Assembly: GCA_947487205.1 (NCBI GenBank)
Contig: CANKVU010000022.1
Span: 22,159 to 86,158, forward strand
Source: an uncultured Paracoccaceae bacterium
Lineage (GTDB): Bacteria; Pseudomonadota; Alphaproteobacteria; Rhodobacterales; Rhodobacteraceae
DNA length: 64,000 nt
Reading direction: 5' to 3'
The stretch's first letter is position 1. Every line of letters begins with the position of its first letter. Made by a program: the position numbers and the translations under genes. Positions 28,268 to 36,450 of this stretch are shown piece by piece. Below the pieces are notes generated by a model. It ran no database searches, had not been told where the DNA came from, and saw only the letters and a program-made list of their open reading frames with translations.

Positions 28268-29518
28268 GTGACACCAGCGACCCGCCTGACCGCCGCCGGC
28301 TTCGTGGCGACCGCCGTGGCCTTCGGCCCGGCCCGGATGGGGTTCGGCCTGTTCCTGCCCTCCTTCCGGGAGACCTTCGCGCTGTCCACCTCGGCGGCGG
28401 GACTGATCGCGAGCGGGGGGTTCCTGGCGTTCCTGCTGGCGCTGCTGGCCAGCGCCTGGATCGGCCGGCGATACGGCGAACACGTCTCGGTCATCACCGG
28501 GGCGGTCGCGGCCGCCTGCGGCTTCGCCGCCGTCGCCATGGCCGCCTCGCCGGTGCTGCTGGCGCTGGGCATCGCCCTGGCCGGGACCAGCGCCGGCCTG
28601 TGCTGGGCGCCCTTCAACGACGCCGCCGAGCGCGTGGTGCCCCCCGAGGGCCGCGCGACCGCGCTCTCGGTTGTCTCGACCGGGACGAGCTTCGGCGTCG
28701 CGGGCGCCGCGATCCTCGCGCTCGTGGCGGCGCGCGGGGGCCTCGACTGGCGCGGCGCCTGGCTCTGCTTCGCGGCGGTCGCGCTCGCGCTGGCGCCGAT
28801 CGCGCGCGCCGGCCTGCCCGCGCGGCGCGGCCCCAAGCCGACCCGCGCCGCGGTCGCGGACATCGTGCAGGTCGGCCTGCCGGCGCCGCTGACGCCCGAG
28901 CCGACCGCGCAGGTGGCGGAGGCGGAGGCGAGCCTGACCCGGAAGGCGGCGCTGCCGCTCTATGGCGCCGCGCTCTGCTTCGGCATGACGAACGCGATCT
29001 TCCTGTCCTTCGCCGCCGACCGGGTGGTGCGGGCGGGCGGCCTGCCGGGCCTTCCGGACGAGTTCGCCTCGGTGGTGATCTTCCTCGGCTACGGGATCTT
29101 CGGGGTGCTGGGCCTCGTCACCGGGCGGATCGAGGCGCGGATCGGCCTCGCCCCCCTCTTCAGCCTGATCTTCGGGGCAGCGGCGCTGTCGCTCGTCCTG
29201 GTCGCGCTCGCGCCGACCTCGTGGATCGGGGTGGTCGCGGCCTCGGGGCTGCACGGGGTGGCGATCATGATGGTGAGCGCGGTGTTCTCGTTCTGGAGCG
29301 TGCGGCTCTTTCCCGGGCGCAGCACGCTCGGCTTCACCGCGGCGCTGCTCAGCATGGCGACCGGCAGCGTGCTCGGTCCGGCGCTGGCGGGCTGGCTCGC
29401 CTCGGCGCAGGGGCCGGTGGTCATGTTCCTCGCCGCCGCCGCCCCCTCGCTGGTGACGGCGCTGTGGTTCGCCGCCCGCCTGGGCCAGGCCAGGCCCCGC
29501 CTGCCCCCCGCCGGATGA
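28268..29518 (+). CDS. MFS transporter
   Basis: This 416-residue major facilitator has about twelve membrane helices in two halves (ARMGFGLFLPSFRETFALS, ALGIALAGTSAGLCWAPFND, CFGMTNAIFLSF, FLGYGIFGVLGLVTGRI) joined by a cytoplasmic loop at about residues 205-240. The start is the GTG after GAGGA; the ATG at 28202 is an alternative. The WxPFxD-like stretch after helix 4 is like the YbfB/YjiJ group. The substrate cannot be told. It is convergent with the TRAP transporter genes, 16 bp away. Confidence 0.8.
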   Translation: MTPATRLTAAGFVATAVAFGPARMGFGLFLPSFRETFALSTSAAGLIASGGFLAFLLALLASAWIGRRYGEHVSVITGAVAAACGFAAVAMAASPVLLALGIALAGTSAGLCWAPFNDAAERVVPPEGRATALSVVSTGTSFGVAGAAILALVAARGGLDWRGAWLCFAAVALALAPIARAGLPARRGPKPTRAAVADIVQVGLPAPLTPEPTAQVAEAEASLTRKAALPLYGAALCFGMTNAIFLSFAADRVVRAGGLPGLPDEFASVVIFLGYGIFGVLGLVTGRIEARIGLAPLFSLIFGAAALSLVLVALAPTSWIGVVAASGLHGVAIMMVSAVFSFWSVRLFPGRSTLGFTAALLSMATGSVLGPALAGWLASAQGPVVMFLAAAAPSLVTALWFAARLGQARPRLPPAG

Positions 29519-29534
29519 GGGCGGGCCCCGGCCG

Positions 29535-31127
29535 CTAATGCGGTTCGGGGCCCATCAGGCTGTAGGGCAGCGCGGTCGAGAGCACGGGGACGTAGGTCAC
29601 GATGATCAGGAACACGAACAGCACCAGCACGAAGGGCGCCGCGGCCTTGACCACGCGGACGAGGCTCATGCCCGTGATGCCGGAGGTCACGAACAGGTTC
29701 AGCCCGATCGGGGGCGTGATCATGCCGATCTCCATGTTGACGACCATCACGATGCCCAGGTGGATGGGGTCGACCCCCAGTTCCAGGGCGATGGGAAAGA
29801 CCACCGGCGCGACGATCAGCAGCAGGCCCGACGGCTCCATGAATTGCCCGCCGACGAGCAGCAGGACGTTGACGGCGATGAGGAAGGTGAACCAGGTGAA
29901 GCCGTAATTCAGCATCCAGTCGGTGATGACCTGCGGGATCCGCTCGGAGGTCAGGACATGAGCGAAGAGGAGCGCGTTCACGATGATGAACATCAGCATC
30001 ACCGTGGTGCGCGCCGCGTCGATCATCACCTTCGCGTTGTCGCCGTTCCAAAGCGCCGGGACGAACGCCTTGGCCGTCAGCCCCAGATTGACGCCGAGCA
30101 GCCCCGCGCCCGGTCCGAGCGCGGCCAGGGAGCCCGAGCGGGCCCGCAGGAGCGCGTAGGCCACGGTGATCGCCGCGCCGGGGCCGATCGCCAGCGCCAG
30201 CCGTTCCGTGCCCGAGGTGGAGAGCCCCGCGAAGAAATACAGGATGAGCAGCAGCCCGGCGGCCGCGGCGCCATAGAGCAGCGCCTTCTGCCCGTCCCGC
30301 GCGGCCTGGCTGGCGCCCTCGGGCTCCCAGGCGCGGTCCTTCAGCGGGCCGGTGTCGCGGTAGCCGAAATTGGCGACGAGATAGGCATAGACCGCCGCGA
30401 CCGAGGCCGCCTCGGTCGGGGTGAAGACGCCCCCGTAGATGCCGCCCAGGATCAGGACCAGAAGGAACAGGCCGAGCGCCGCGTCCTTTCCGCTGTGCAG
30501 CAGGTGGCCGAAGCCGTGCCATTCCCCGGCGGGCATGTTGCGAAACCGCGCGACGATGTAGATCGCCAGCATCAGCATCAGGCCCGCGATCAGGCCCGGG
30601 ATCACCCCGGCGAGGAACATGCGGCCCACCGACACGTCCGTGGCCGCGGAATAGACCACCATCGAGATCGAGGGCGGGATCAGGATGCCGAGCGTGCCGG
30701 CATTGGCGATGACCCCGGCGGCGAAGTCGCGGCTGTAATTGACCCGCTCCATCGCGGCGATGGCGATCGTGCCGATCGCCACGACCGTCGCCGGGGACGA
30801 TCCCGACAGCGCCGCGAAGAGCATGCAGGCCAGCACCGAGGCCATCGCCAGCCCGCCGCGGAAATGGCCGACCGTGGCGATGGCGAAGGTGATCAGGCGC
30901 TGCGCCACGCCGCCCGTCGTCATGAAGGCCGAGGCCAGGACGAAGAACGGGATCGCGAGCAGGGTGTAGTTCTGCGACGCGGTGAAGAGCTGCAGCGCGA
31001 CCGAGGACATCGAATCGGTCGAGAAGAGGGCGATCACCGCCACCGAGCTGAGCCCCAGCGAGATCGCGACCGGGGCGCCGATCGCCAGGAGCCCGAAGAC
31101 GCACAGGAAGAGGACCAGGGTTTCCAT
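29535..31127 (-). CDS. TRAP transporter large permease (DctM type)
   Basis: This 530-residue permease has a duplicated multi-helix layout with conserved DctM motifs (ALSGSSPATVVAIGTIAI, NAGTLGILIPPSISMV, TPTEAASVAAVYA, FMEPSGLLLIVAPVVFPIAL, GMITPPIGLNLFV). It is about 100 residues longer than a typical DctM: an insertion with two extra hydrophobic stretches lies at about residues 265-370, after TPTEAASVAAVYAYLV. It drives sodium- or proton-coupled import with the DctQ and DctP partners. It is last in the minus-strand operon, 6 bp after dctQ. Confidence 0.93.
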   Translation of the reverse strand: METLVLFLCVFGLLAIGAPVAISLGLSSVAVIALFSTDSMSSVALQLFTASQNYTLLAIPFFVLASAFMTTGGVAQRLITFAIATVGHFRGGLAMASVLACMLFAALSGSSPATVVAIGTIAIAAMERVNYSRDFAAGVIANAGTLGILIPPSISMVVYSAATDVSVGRMFLAGVIPGLIAGLMLMLAIYIVARFRNMPAGEWHGFGHLLHSGKDAALGLFLLVLILGGIYGGVFTPTEAASVAAVYAYLVANFGYRDTGPLKDRAWEPEGASQAARDGQKALLYGAAAAGLLLILYFFAGLSTSGTERLALAIGPGAAITVAYALLRARSGSLAALGPGAGLLGVNLGLTAKAFVPALWNGDNAKVMIDAARTTVMLMFIIVNALLFAHVLTSERIPQVITDWMLNYGFTWFTFLIAVNVLLLVGGQFMEPSGLLLIVAPVVFPIALELGVDPIHLGIVMVVNMEIGMITPPIGLNLFVTSGITGMSLVRVVKAAAPFVLVLFVFLIIVTYVPVLSTALPYSLMGPEPH

Positions 31128-31133
31128 GACGCG

Positions 31134-31808
31134 TCAGCCTTCCATCCGGTTTTCGGCCACGAGCTCTTCGGCCTCGTGGGTGGCGATGGCGAGCTCGCGG
31201 CGTCCGGTGGCGATGTGCCACGCCGCTTCGAGCGCGCGATAGGCCAGAAGGGCGAGGCCCACGGGCAGCATCAGGTAGGCGATCCAGCGCGGCACCCGGT
31301 CCTGCAGGCCGAAGGCCTCCTGCGCCCATTCGGGCCAGCGGATGTTCTCGAGCCCCAGCCCGGTGTCGAAGAAGCGCTGCCAGTAGAAGACCGCGCCGCC
31401 GCGGGCGTCGACGCCCAGGAGCGACAGCCAGTCGGCGCTGAGCAGGATCGCGGCATAGAGGAACGTCGCCGCCGCCCCCAGCAGCGCGCAGAGGCGGAAG
31501 AGCCGGCGGGGCAGCAGGCGGATGACGGCATCGACGCCCAGGTGCAGCCCCGTCTTGAGCCCGTATCCCATGCCGAACAGGATCAGCCAGGCGAAGAGGA
31601 TGCGCGTCAGGTCGAGCGCCCCGGTCCAGCCGCTGTTGAACCCGTACCGCGCCACGACCTGGCTGAACGACACGAGGGTCATCGCCGCGAGCAGCAGGGC
31701 GATGACCCGCTCCTCGATGCGGGTGACGAGGTCGGGGCGCCGGCGCTCGACCGCGAAGACGGCGAGAAGCAGCGCCAGGAGCGCGAAGAAGGGCCAGTGT
31801 GACAGCAT
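31134..31808 (-). CDS. TRAP transporter small permease (DctQ type)
   Basis: This 224-residue protein has four main membrane segments, the DctQ-type central sequence FAWLILFGMGYGLKTGLHLG, and polar ends, which fits the small TRAP subunit. A GGGAGG ribosome site precedes the ATG. It lies between the periplasmic binding protein (55 bp upstream) and the large permease and forms a membrane complex with the latter. Confidence 0.88.
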   Translation of the reverse strand: MLSHWPFFALLALLLAVFAVERRRPDLVTRIEERVIALLLAAMTLVSFSQVVARYGFNSGWTGALDLTRILFAWLILFGMGYGLKTGLHLGVDAVIRLLPRRLFRLCALLGAAATFLYAAILLSADWLSLLGVDARGGAVFYWQRFFDTGLGLENIRWPEWAQEAFGLQDRVPRWIAYLMLPVGLALLAYRALEAAWHIATGRRELAIATHEAEELVAENRMEG

Positions 31809-31863
31809 GTTGCCTCCCGCCTGGATCTGGGCCGGCGGCCGGGATTCGGCCGCCGGGCGGGGA

Positions 31864-32862
31864 TCACCCCTCGTTGGCCGCCTGGGCCGCCTCGATCACG
31901 TCGGACCCGATCGCCTCCTCGAACTGGTCCCAGACCGGCGTCATGGCATCGACCCAGGCCTGCCGCTGGGCGTCGTCGAGCTCGCGCACCGTGCCGCCGG
32001 CATCGATGATCGCCTGCCGGGCCTCGGCGTTGATCTCGTTGGCGCGCGCGTTGTACTCGTCCGAGACCTCGTCGACGAGCGACAGGAACTCTTCGCGCGT
32101 TCCCTCGTCGAGGCTGTCGAGGAAATCCTGCGAGGTGACCATCAGGTAGGTCAGGAACTGGTGGTTCGTCTCGGTGATGCCGTCCTGCACCTCGTAGAAC
32201 TTCTGGGTGTAGATGTTGGACCAGGTGTTCTCCTGGCCGTCCACCACGCCGGTCTGCAGCGCGCCGTAGACCTCGGAGAAGGCGAGCGCCTGGGGCTGGG
32301 CGCCCAGCTCGTCGATCATCGCCTCGGTCACGTCCGAGGTGGTGACGCGGAACTTGAGCCCCTCGGCATCGGTCGGCTCGATCAGCGGCTGGCCGGCCGA
32401 GAATTGCCGCAGCCCGTTATAGACGTAGGCCAGCCCGATGATGCCGCTGTCCTCCATCGCCATCAGCAGGTCCTGCCCCGCCTCGCCCTCGGTGAAGCGC
32501 TGCACCGCCTCGGTGGAGGCGAACAGGAACGGCAGGTTGAAGACCTGCAACGCCTGCGAGTAGGCGTCGAACTTGCCCACGTCGGGGGCGGCGAGCTGGA
32601 CATCGCCCAGCATCATCGCCTCGAGCACCTTGTCGTCGTCGAAGAGGGTGGAGTTCGGGAACACCTCCATGCAGAGCGTGCCGTCCATGGCCTCGTTGAC
32701 GCGCTCGGCGAGCGCGGCGGCCATCTCTCCCTTGGGATGACCGTTCGCGGCGGTCACGTGGCTGAAATTCACGACGCGCTCGCCGTCGTCGCATTGCGCC
32801 GCGGCGATCGCCGGCATCAGCGCGAGGACGGCCGCGCCGCCCGTCAGCATTCTCGTCGTCAT
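31864..32862 (-). CDS. TRAP transporter substrate-binding protein (DctP type)
   Basis: This 332-residue periplasmic protein has a Sec signal peptide (MLTGGAAVLALMPAIAAAQ) and the DctP fold: VVNFSHVTAANGHPKGEMA at the N-terminus, the ligand-arginine region EGLKFRVTTSDV, and FSEVYGALQTGVVDGQENTW. The conserved arginine usually binds a substrate carboxylate, so a carboxylic acid ligand is likely. GGGAGG precedes the ATG. It is in an operon with a carboxymuconolactone-decarboxylase-like gene and two further enzymes, which suggests the imported acid is processed by them. Confidence 0.93.
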   Translation of the reverse strand: MTTRMLTGGAAVLALMPAIAAAQCDDGERVVNFSHVTAANGHPKGEMAAALAERVNEAMDGTLCMEVFPNSTLFDDDKVLEAMMLGDVQLAAPDVGKFDAYSQALQVFNLPFLFASTEAVQRFTEGEAGQDLLMAMEDSGIIGLAYVYNGLRQFSAGQPLIEPTDAEGLKFRVTTSDVTEAMIDELGAQPQALAFSEVYGALQTGVVDGQENTWSNIYTQKFYEVQDGITETNHQFLTYLMVTSQDFLDSLDEGTREEFLSLVDEVSDEYNARANEINAEARQAIIDAGGTVRELDDAQRQAWVDAMTPVWDQFEEAIGSDVIEAAQAANEG

Positions 32863-33019
32863 GGGTAGAACCTCCCTGGTGTCGCGTCCGGCTCCGGGCC
32901 GGACATCGCCCGCCTTCTGCGGGCCTGGCCCCGGTCGCCCGGGGATGCGTGCGGATCGACCGCGCGCCGGCGCGGCCCCGGGGGCGGGCGGCTGCGTCGG
33001 GCCCGCCGCCCGCCGGCCG

Positions 33020-33433
33020 TCAGATCCCCATCTCGTCGAACACTTCCTGCGCGGTGCGGAAGCTGTCGATCGCGGCGGGGACGCCGCAATAGATCGCGAC
33101 CTGCAGGAAGACCTCGCGCAGCTCCTCCTTGGTGAAGCCGTTGTTGATCGCGCCGCGGACGTGCAGCTTCAGCTCGTGGCTGCGCCCCATCGCCGAGATC
33201 ATGCCGAGATTGAGGATCGAGCGGTACTTCCGGTCCAGACCGGGGCGGTTCCAGATCTCGTCCCAGCAATATTCCGTCACGAGCTGCTGCATGGGAAAGT
33301 TGTACTCGGTGGCCTTGTCCACCGACGCGTTCACGTAATCCTCGCCCAGCACCTCCTTGCGGGTCCTGAGGCCGCGCTCGAACTTGTCGGTGAAGGGGGT
33401 TCCGTCGGGCGCACTGGCGCGTTGATCGCTCAT
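33020..33433 (-). CDS. Carboxymuconolactone decarboxylase family protein
   Basis: This 137-residue all-helical protein has the PcaC/AhpD-like pattern: FPMQQLVTEYCWDEIWNRPG, LDRKYRSILNLGMISAMG, HELKLHVRGAINNGFTKEEL and FLQVAIYCGVPAAIDSF. It has the length and helix order of 4-carboxymuconolactone decarboxylase, which decarboxylates an aromatic ring-cleavage lactone. The CxxC pair of AhpD is absent, favouring a decarboxylase-like rather than a peroxidase role. The neighbours are not a complete beta-ketoadipate pathway, so the true substrate may differ. Its start overlaps the hydrolase stop. Confidence 0.85.
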   Translation of the reverse strand: MSDQRASAPDGTPFTDKFERGLRTRKEVLGEDYVNASVDKATEYNFPMQQLVTEYCWDEIWNRPGLDRKYRSILNLGMISAMGRSHELKLHVRGAINNGFTKEELREVFLQVAIYCGVPAAIDSFRTAQEVFDEMGI

Positions 33434-34677
33434 GGTCGTTCCTCGTCTGCTGCGGTTACATGGTCCAGCGCCGCGGTCAGGTGCGGTTTCAGCGCGGCGG
33501 GATTCTCGATCATGGGAAAGTGCCCGAGGCCCTCCATGACGATGTGGCGGGCGCCGGGAATGGCGGCGGCCAGCCGGGCGCCGTCGGCCGGCGTGGCGGA
33601 ATAATCGTAGCGGCCCGACAGGAGCGCGACGGGCACGCGCGCGGTGTCGATGCGCGGTCCGACGGCGGCGCCGTCGAATTCCTCGCTGTAGAACGCGAGG
33701 TCGCCGCGATAGACGCCCGGACCGCCCTGGGCATAGATCCAGGCGGCGTCGCGGCGCGCGGCCTCGGGGCTTTGCGGGCTCATCAGGCCGCGCACGAAGG
33801 CGGCGTTGTGCAGGCCGGCATGGACGGCGACATGGTCCTGCCATTCCGAGCGGCGCCCGGCGGAGCGGAACGGCGGCTCCAGCGCCACCGCGCCGCGAAG
33901 GCGCTCGGGCCGCTCGGCGGCCAGCACCAGCGCCATCGCCGCCCCCATGGAGCCGCCGACCACGATGGCGGGCCGGCCGACGATCCCGTCGAGGATCGCG
34001 GTGCACCAGTCGAGATAGGTCGCGCCGGTCAGCCGGTAGGGACCCCCGTCCCAGCCGGCGGGCGGCATCGAGCGCCCGTGGAACGGCAGGTCCGGGGCAT
34101 AGAGCGGGTGCCGGGCCGCCAGGTCGGGATCGGCGAGCTGGGCGCGGAACTGCCGGCCGTCGGCCCCGGCGGTATGCAGGAAGACGATCGGCGGCCCCTC
34201 GGCCCCCGGCTCCGCGACGATGTCGCAATGGATCTCGGCCCGGTCCGCCCCGACCGGCAGGTCGAAGAGCCGCCCGGCGATCCGGCTCACATCCCGCCCG
34301 ATGGCCGGCGCTGCGAGGGGCGCCGTGGCCAGCGCCACCTCCACCACCCGTTCCAGGGCGGCGCGGGCGGTCGCGCGGATCTGCGGATCGCCCGCGACGG
34401 CGAAGGCGTCGTTGGCCAGCTCCCACGCGGTGAAGGCGTGGAAGCCGGGCGGCGCGGGATCGGCGAGCGTGCGCGCCCAATCGGCATCCGTGGCCTCGAC
34501 CGTCACCGCCGCGGCGTCGCCGGGGGGCGCGATCCGGCCGTCGCGGATCGCGAACGCGACCCGGTCGCTGGGCGAGGCGAAGGCCACCCCCACCGACAGG
34601 CCGGGGGCGACCCGGGCCAGTTCGGCGTCGCCCGCGAGCCGCTCCAGCCGCGACCGCCATTCGGCCAGCGGGGTCAT
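33430..34677 (-). CDS. Alpha/beta hydrolase with N-terminal SCP2-like domain
   Basis: This 415-residue protein has two parts. Residues about 1-130 resemble a sterol-carrier-protein-2 (SCP2) lipid-binding domain (DRVAFAIRDGRIAPPG, VTVEATDADWARTLADPAPP). From about 150 there is an alpha/beta hydrolase: IVFLHTAGADGRQF, nucleophile elbow GGSMGAAMA, acid in LLSGRYDYSATPADG and histidine in MEGLGHFPMIENP, close to 3-oxoadipate enol-lactonase (PcaD) types. It would open a lactone or ester. It is coupled on both sides by ATGA overlaps to the dehydrogenase upstream and the decarboxylase-like gene downstream. Confidence 0.82.
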   Translation of the reverse strand: MTPLAEWRSRLERLAGDAELARVAPGLSVGVAFASPSDRVAFAIRDGRIAPPGDAAAVTVEATDADWARTLADPAPPGFHAFTAWELANDAFAVAGDPQIRATARAALERVVEVALATAPLAAPAIGRDVSRIAGRLFDLPVGADRAEIHCDIVAEPGAEGPPIVFLHTAGADGRQFRAQLADPDLAARHPLYAPDLPFHGRSMPPAGWDGGPYRLTGATYLDWCTAILDGIVGRPAIVVGGSMGAAMALVLAAERPERLRGAVALEPPFRSAGRRSEWQDHVAVHAGLHNAAFVRGLMSPQSPEAARRDAAWIYAQGGPGVYRGDLAFYSEEFDGAAVGPRIDTARVPVALLSGRYDYSATPADGARLAAAIPGARHIVMEGLGHFPMIENPAALKPHLTAALDHVTAADEERP

Positions 34678-35570
34678 GCCCCGTCCCGTGCCTCGAGGTA
34701 GCGGAAGATCTCGGTATGGTCGGCCCCGTCCTCCAGCGCCTCGGCCGCCCGCGCCCACAGCTCGGCGGTCCGCGGCAGGAGGCGGGCGGGAACGCCCCGC
34801 TCCTCGGCCAGCTCGGCGGCGATGCCGATATCCTTGGCCATCAGGCCCAGGCCGAACCCCGATCCCCAGCTGCGCGACAGGACGAACTGCTTCATCTTCG
34901 CCTCGGTGGTGTTGTTGCGCCCGGTCGAGACGTTCAGGATGTCGACCATCGTCCCGGGATCGAGCCCGAAATCGCGTCCGATCAGCACCGCCTCCATCGC
35001 GGCCACGGCCCCGGCGCCCGAAACGTAGTTGTTGAGCGCCTTCATCGCGTGTCCGGCCCCGAGCGGCCCGCAGGCGAAGATGCGCCCGCCCATCGCCTCG
35101 AACAGGGGGCGGGCCCGGTCGGCCGCGGCGGCGTCGCCGCCGACCATGATGGTCAGCGTCCCCTCCACGGCCTTCTTCCGTCCGCCCGAAACCGGCGCGT
35201 CGACGAGCGCCACGCCCCGCGCGGCCAGGTCCTCGCCCAGGCTGACGGTGTCCCCCGGCGCGCTGGAGCTCATGTCGATCACCAGCCCCGGGCCGTCCGG
35301 CGCCGACAGGATGCCGCCCGCTCCCAGCAGCGCCTCGCGCACGATCGCCCCGGTCGGCAGCATGGTGATGACGGCGTCCGTCCCCGTGGCGGCCGTGGCG
35401 GCGTCCTCGGCCACCGACAGCCCCGTTCCCGCGGCTCCCTCCCGCGCCGCCGGCGACAGGTCGTAGCCCGTCACCGCCAATCCGGCATGGGACAGGTGCC
35501 CGGCCATCGGAATGCCCATCTGTCCCAGTCCGACGAAACAGACGGACCGGATCGACGATGTTTCTGCCAC
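34674..35570 (-). CDS. 3-hydroxyisobutyrate dehydrogenase family oxidoreductase
   Basis: This protein of about 298 residues has the beta-hydroxyacid dehydrogenase features: the dinucleotide motif CFVGLGQMGIPMAGHLSHAG at the N-terminus, substrate loop VDAPVSGGRKKAVEGTLTIM, and the catalytic lysine region HAMKALNNYVSGAG. It oxidises or reduces a 3-hydroxyacid or 2-hydroxy-3-oxoacid with NAD(P). A GTG after AAGGGAG is chosen as the start; a TTG six codons upstream lacks a ribosome site. It is first in a six-gene operon that ends with the TRAP importer. Confidence 0.88.
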   Translation of the reverse strand: MAETSSIRSVCFVGLGQMGIPMAGHLSHAGLAVTGYDLSPAAREGAAGTGLSVAEDAATAATGTDAVITMLPTGAIVREALLGAGGILSAPDGPGLVIDMSSSAPGDTVSLGEDLAARGVALVDAPVSGGRKKAVEGTLTIMVGGDAAAADRARPLFEAMGGRIFACGPLGAGHAMKALNNYVSGAGAVAAMEAVLIGRDFGLDPGTMVDILNVSTGRNNTTEAKMKQFVLSRSWGSGFGLGLMAKDIGIAAELAEERGVPARLLPRTAELWARAAEALEDGADHTEIFRYLEARDGA

Positions 35571-35611
35571 GAGCGGCTCCCTTGCCAATTCTGCCTCGCG
35601 ACAAATTGCAT

Positions 35612-35625
35612 ACGATCAGACAATC
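35612..35625 (-). promoter_or_regulatory. Candidate GntR operator at the dehydrogenase-TRAP operon
   Basis: On the minus strand GATTGTCTGATC shares the ATTGTC half of the palindromes beside the regulator and the ABC transporter. It lies downstream of a TTGACG -35-like box and before an AT-rich TATGCAATTT stretch, about 45 bp before the dehydrogenase start, a repressor position. The second half is imperfect. Confidence 0.45.
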
Positions 35626-35661
35626 CGTCAACGCACAATCGAACGGCCCCGCGGGCCCGCG

Positions 35662-36351
35662 CTACTCGGCGTCCTGCGCCTCCTCGGACAGGCGGGCGAG
35701 GGCGGCCCCGGCGGCGCGCTCGATGTGGTCCCGGCAGGCCGCGTCGGCCGCGTCGGGATCCTTCGCGGCGATCGCCTCGACGATGGCGCCCACCTCGGCG
35801 ACGCTCCGGCCGATCCGCCCCGGCTGGGTCATGGAGGTCATCCGCAGCAGCGTGATCCGGTTGTGCAGGGTTTCGAGCATCCGCCGCACCACGAGGTTGC
35901 CCGCCCCCGCCATCAGCCGGTCGTAGAACGCGGTCTTGGTGGCGATCAGGGCCTCGCGGTCGCTCCCCTCGGCGGCCTCGGCGAAGGCGGCGTAGGCCTC
36001 GCGCAGCGCCGCGATCTCCTCGGCGCCGCCATGCTCGGCGAACCGGCGCCCGCAATACCCTTCCAGAAGGCCGCGCACGTCATAGAGCTGCCGCGCCTCT
36101 TCCACGTCGATCTTGCTGACCACGGGCCCGCGATGGGGATAGCTCGTCACCAGCCCCTCGGCTTCGAGCTGGCGCAGCGCCTCGCGGACCGAGGTGCGGC
36201 CGACGCCGAAGAGATCGCAGAGCTCGCGTTCGATCAGCCGGTCGCCGGGCCTGAACCGGCCCACGACGATGGCCTTGCGGAGCTGCTCCTCCACCAGGAC
36301 GCGGAGCGAGGCGCTGCGGCGCGGAACCTGGAATTCGCTGTCGGACGTCAT
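35662..36351 (-). CDS. GntR family regulator (FadR/FCD subgroup)
   Basis: The 229-residue protein has an N-terminal winged helix (RKAIVVGRFRPGDRLIEREL, FGVGRTSVREALRQLEAEG) and an all-helical FCD effector domain (LYDVRGLLEGYCGRRFAEHG, AFYDRLMAGAGN, DHIERAAGAALARL) with Asp and His residues suited to metal and acid binding. Such regulators usually repress acid catabolism genes until an acid ligand binds. It lies directly upstream of the dehydrogenase-TRAP operon and divergent from a lactonase-ABC unit, with palindromic sites in the nearby promoters, so it is the likely local repressor. Confidence 0.9.
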   Translation of the reverse strand: MTSDSEFQVPRRSASLRVLVEEQLRKAIVVGRFRPGDRLIERELCDLFGVGRTSVREALRQLEAEGLVTSYPHRGPVVSKIDVEEARQLYDVRGLLEGYCGRRFAEHGGAEEIAALREAYAAFAEAAEGSDREALIATKTAFYDRLMAGAGNLVVRRMLETLHNRITLLRMTSMTQPGRIGRSVAEVGAIVEAIAAKDPDAADAACRDHIERAAGAALARLSEEAQDAE

Positions 36352-36402
36352 TTTCGCACCGCGCGTCGCCGGGATGGAACGTGCGACTATACATGACCCC
36401 GG

Positions 36403-36440
36403 CGGTCTGACAATCTTAACATTGTCAGATTGTCAGACCG
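36403..36440. promoter_or_regulatory. Palindromic operator between gntR and the lactonase-like gene
   Basis: Perfect 13-bp arms CGGTCTGACAATC (36403-36415) and GATTGTCAGACCG (36428-36440) flank a 12-base spacer, which itself contains another ATTGTCA. On the minus strand the site overlaps a possible gntR promoter, TTGTCA-N16-TATAGT. There is no T-run, so a terminator is unlikely. It fits autoregulation by the adjacent GntR protein. Confidence 0.7.
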
Positions 36441-36450
36441 GAAAGCCGAC

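Noticed and set aside
29538..31802. A 754-codon plus-strand frame opposite the TRAP permease genes
   Set aside because: It is low-complexity and has no homology-like motifs; the minus strand encodes certain TRAP subunits.
33020..34677. A beta-ketoadipate (protocatechuate) pathway
   Set aside because: Only PcaC-like and PcaD-like proteins are present, with no dioxygenase, cycloisomerase or CoA-transferase of that route.
36403..36440. The inverted repeat as a transcription terminator
   Set aside because: It lies between divergent genes with no T-run and overlaps a likely gntR promoter, which fits an operator.
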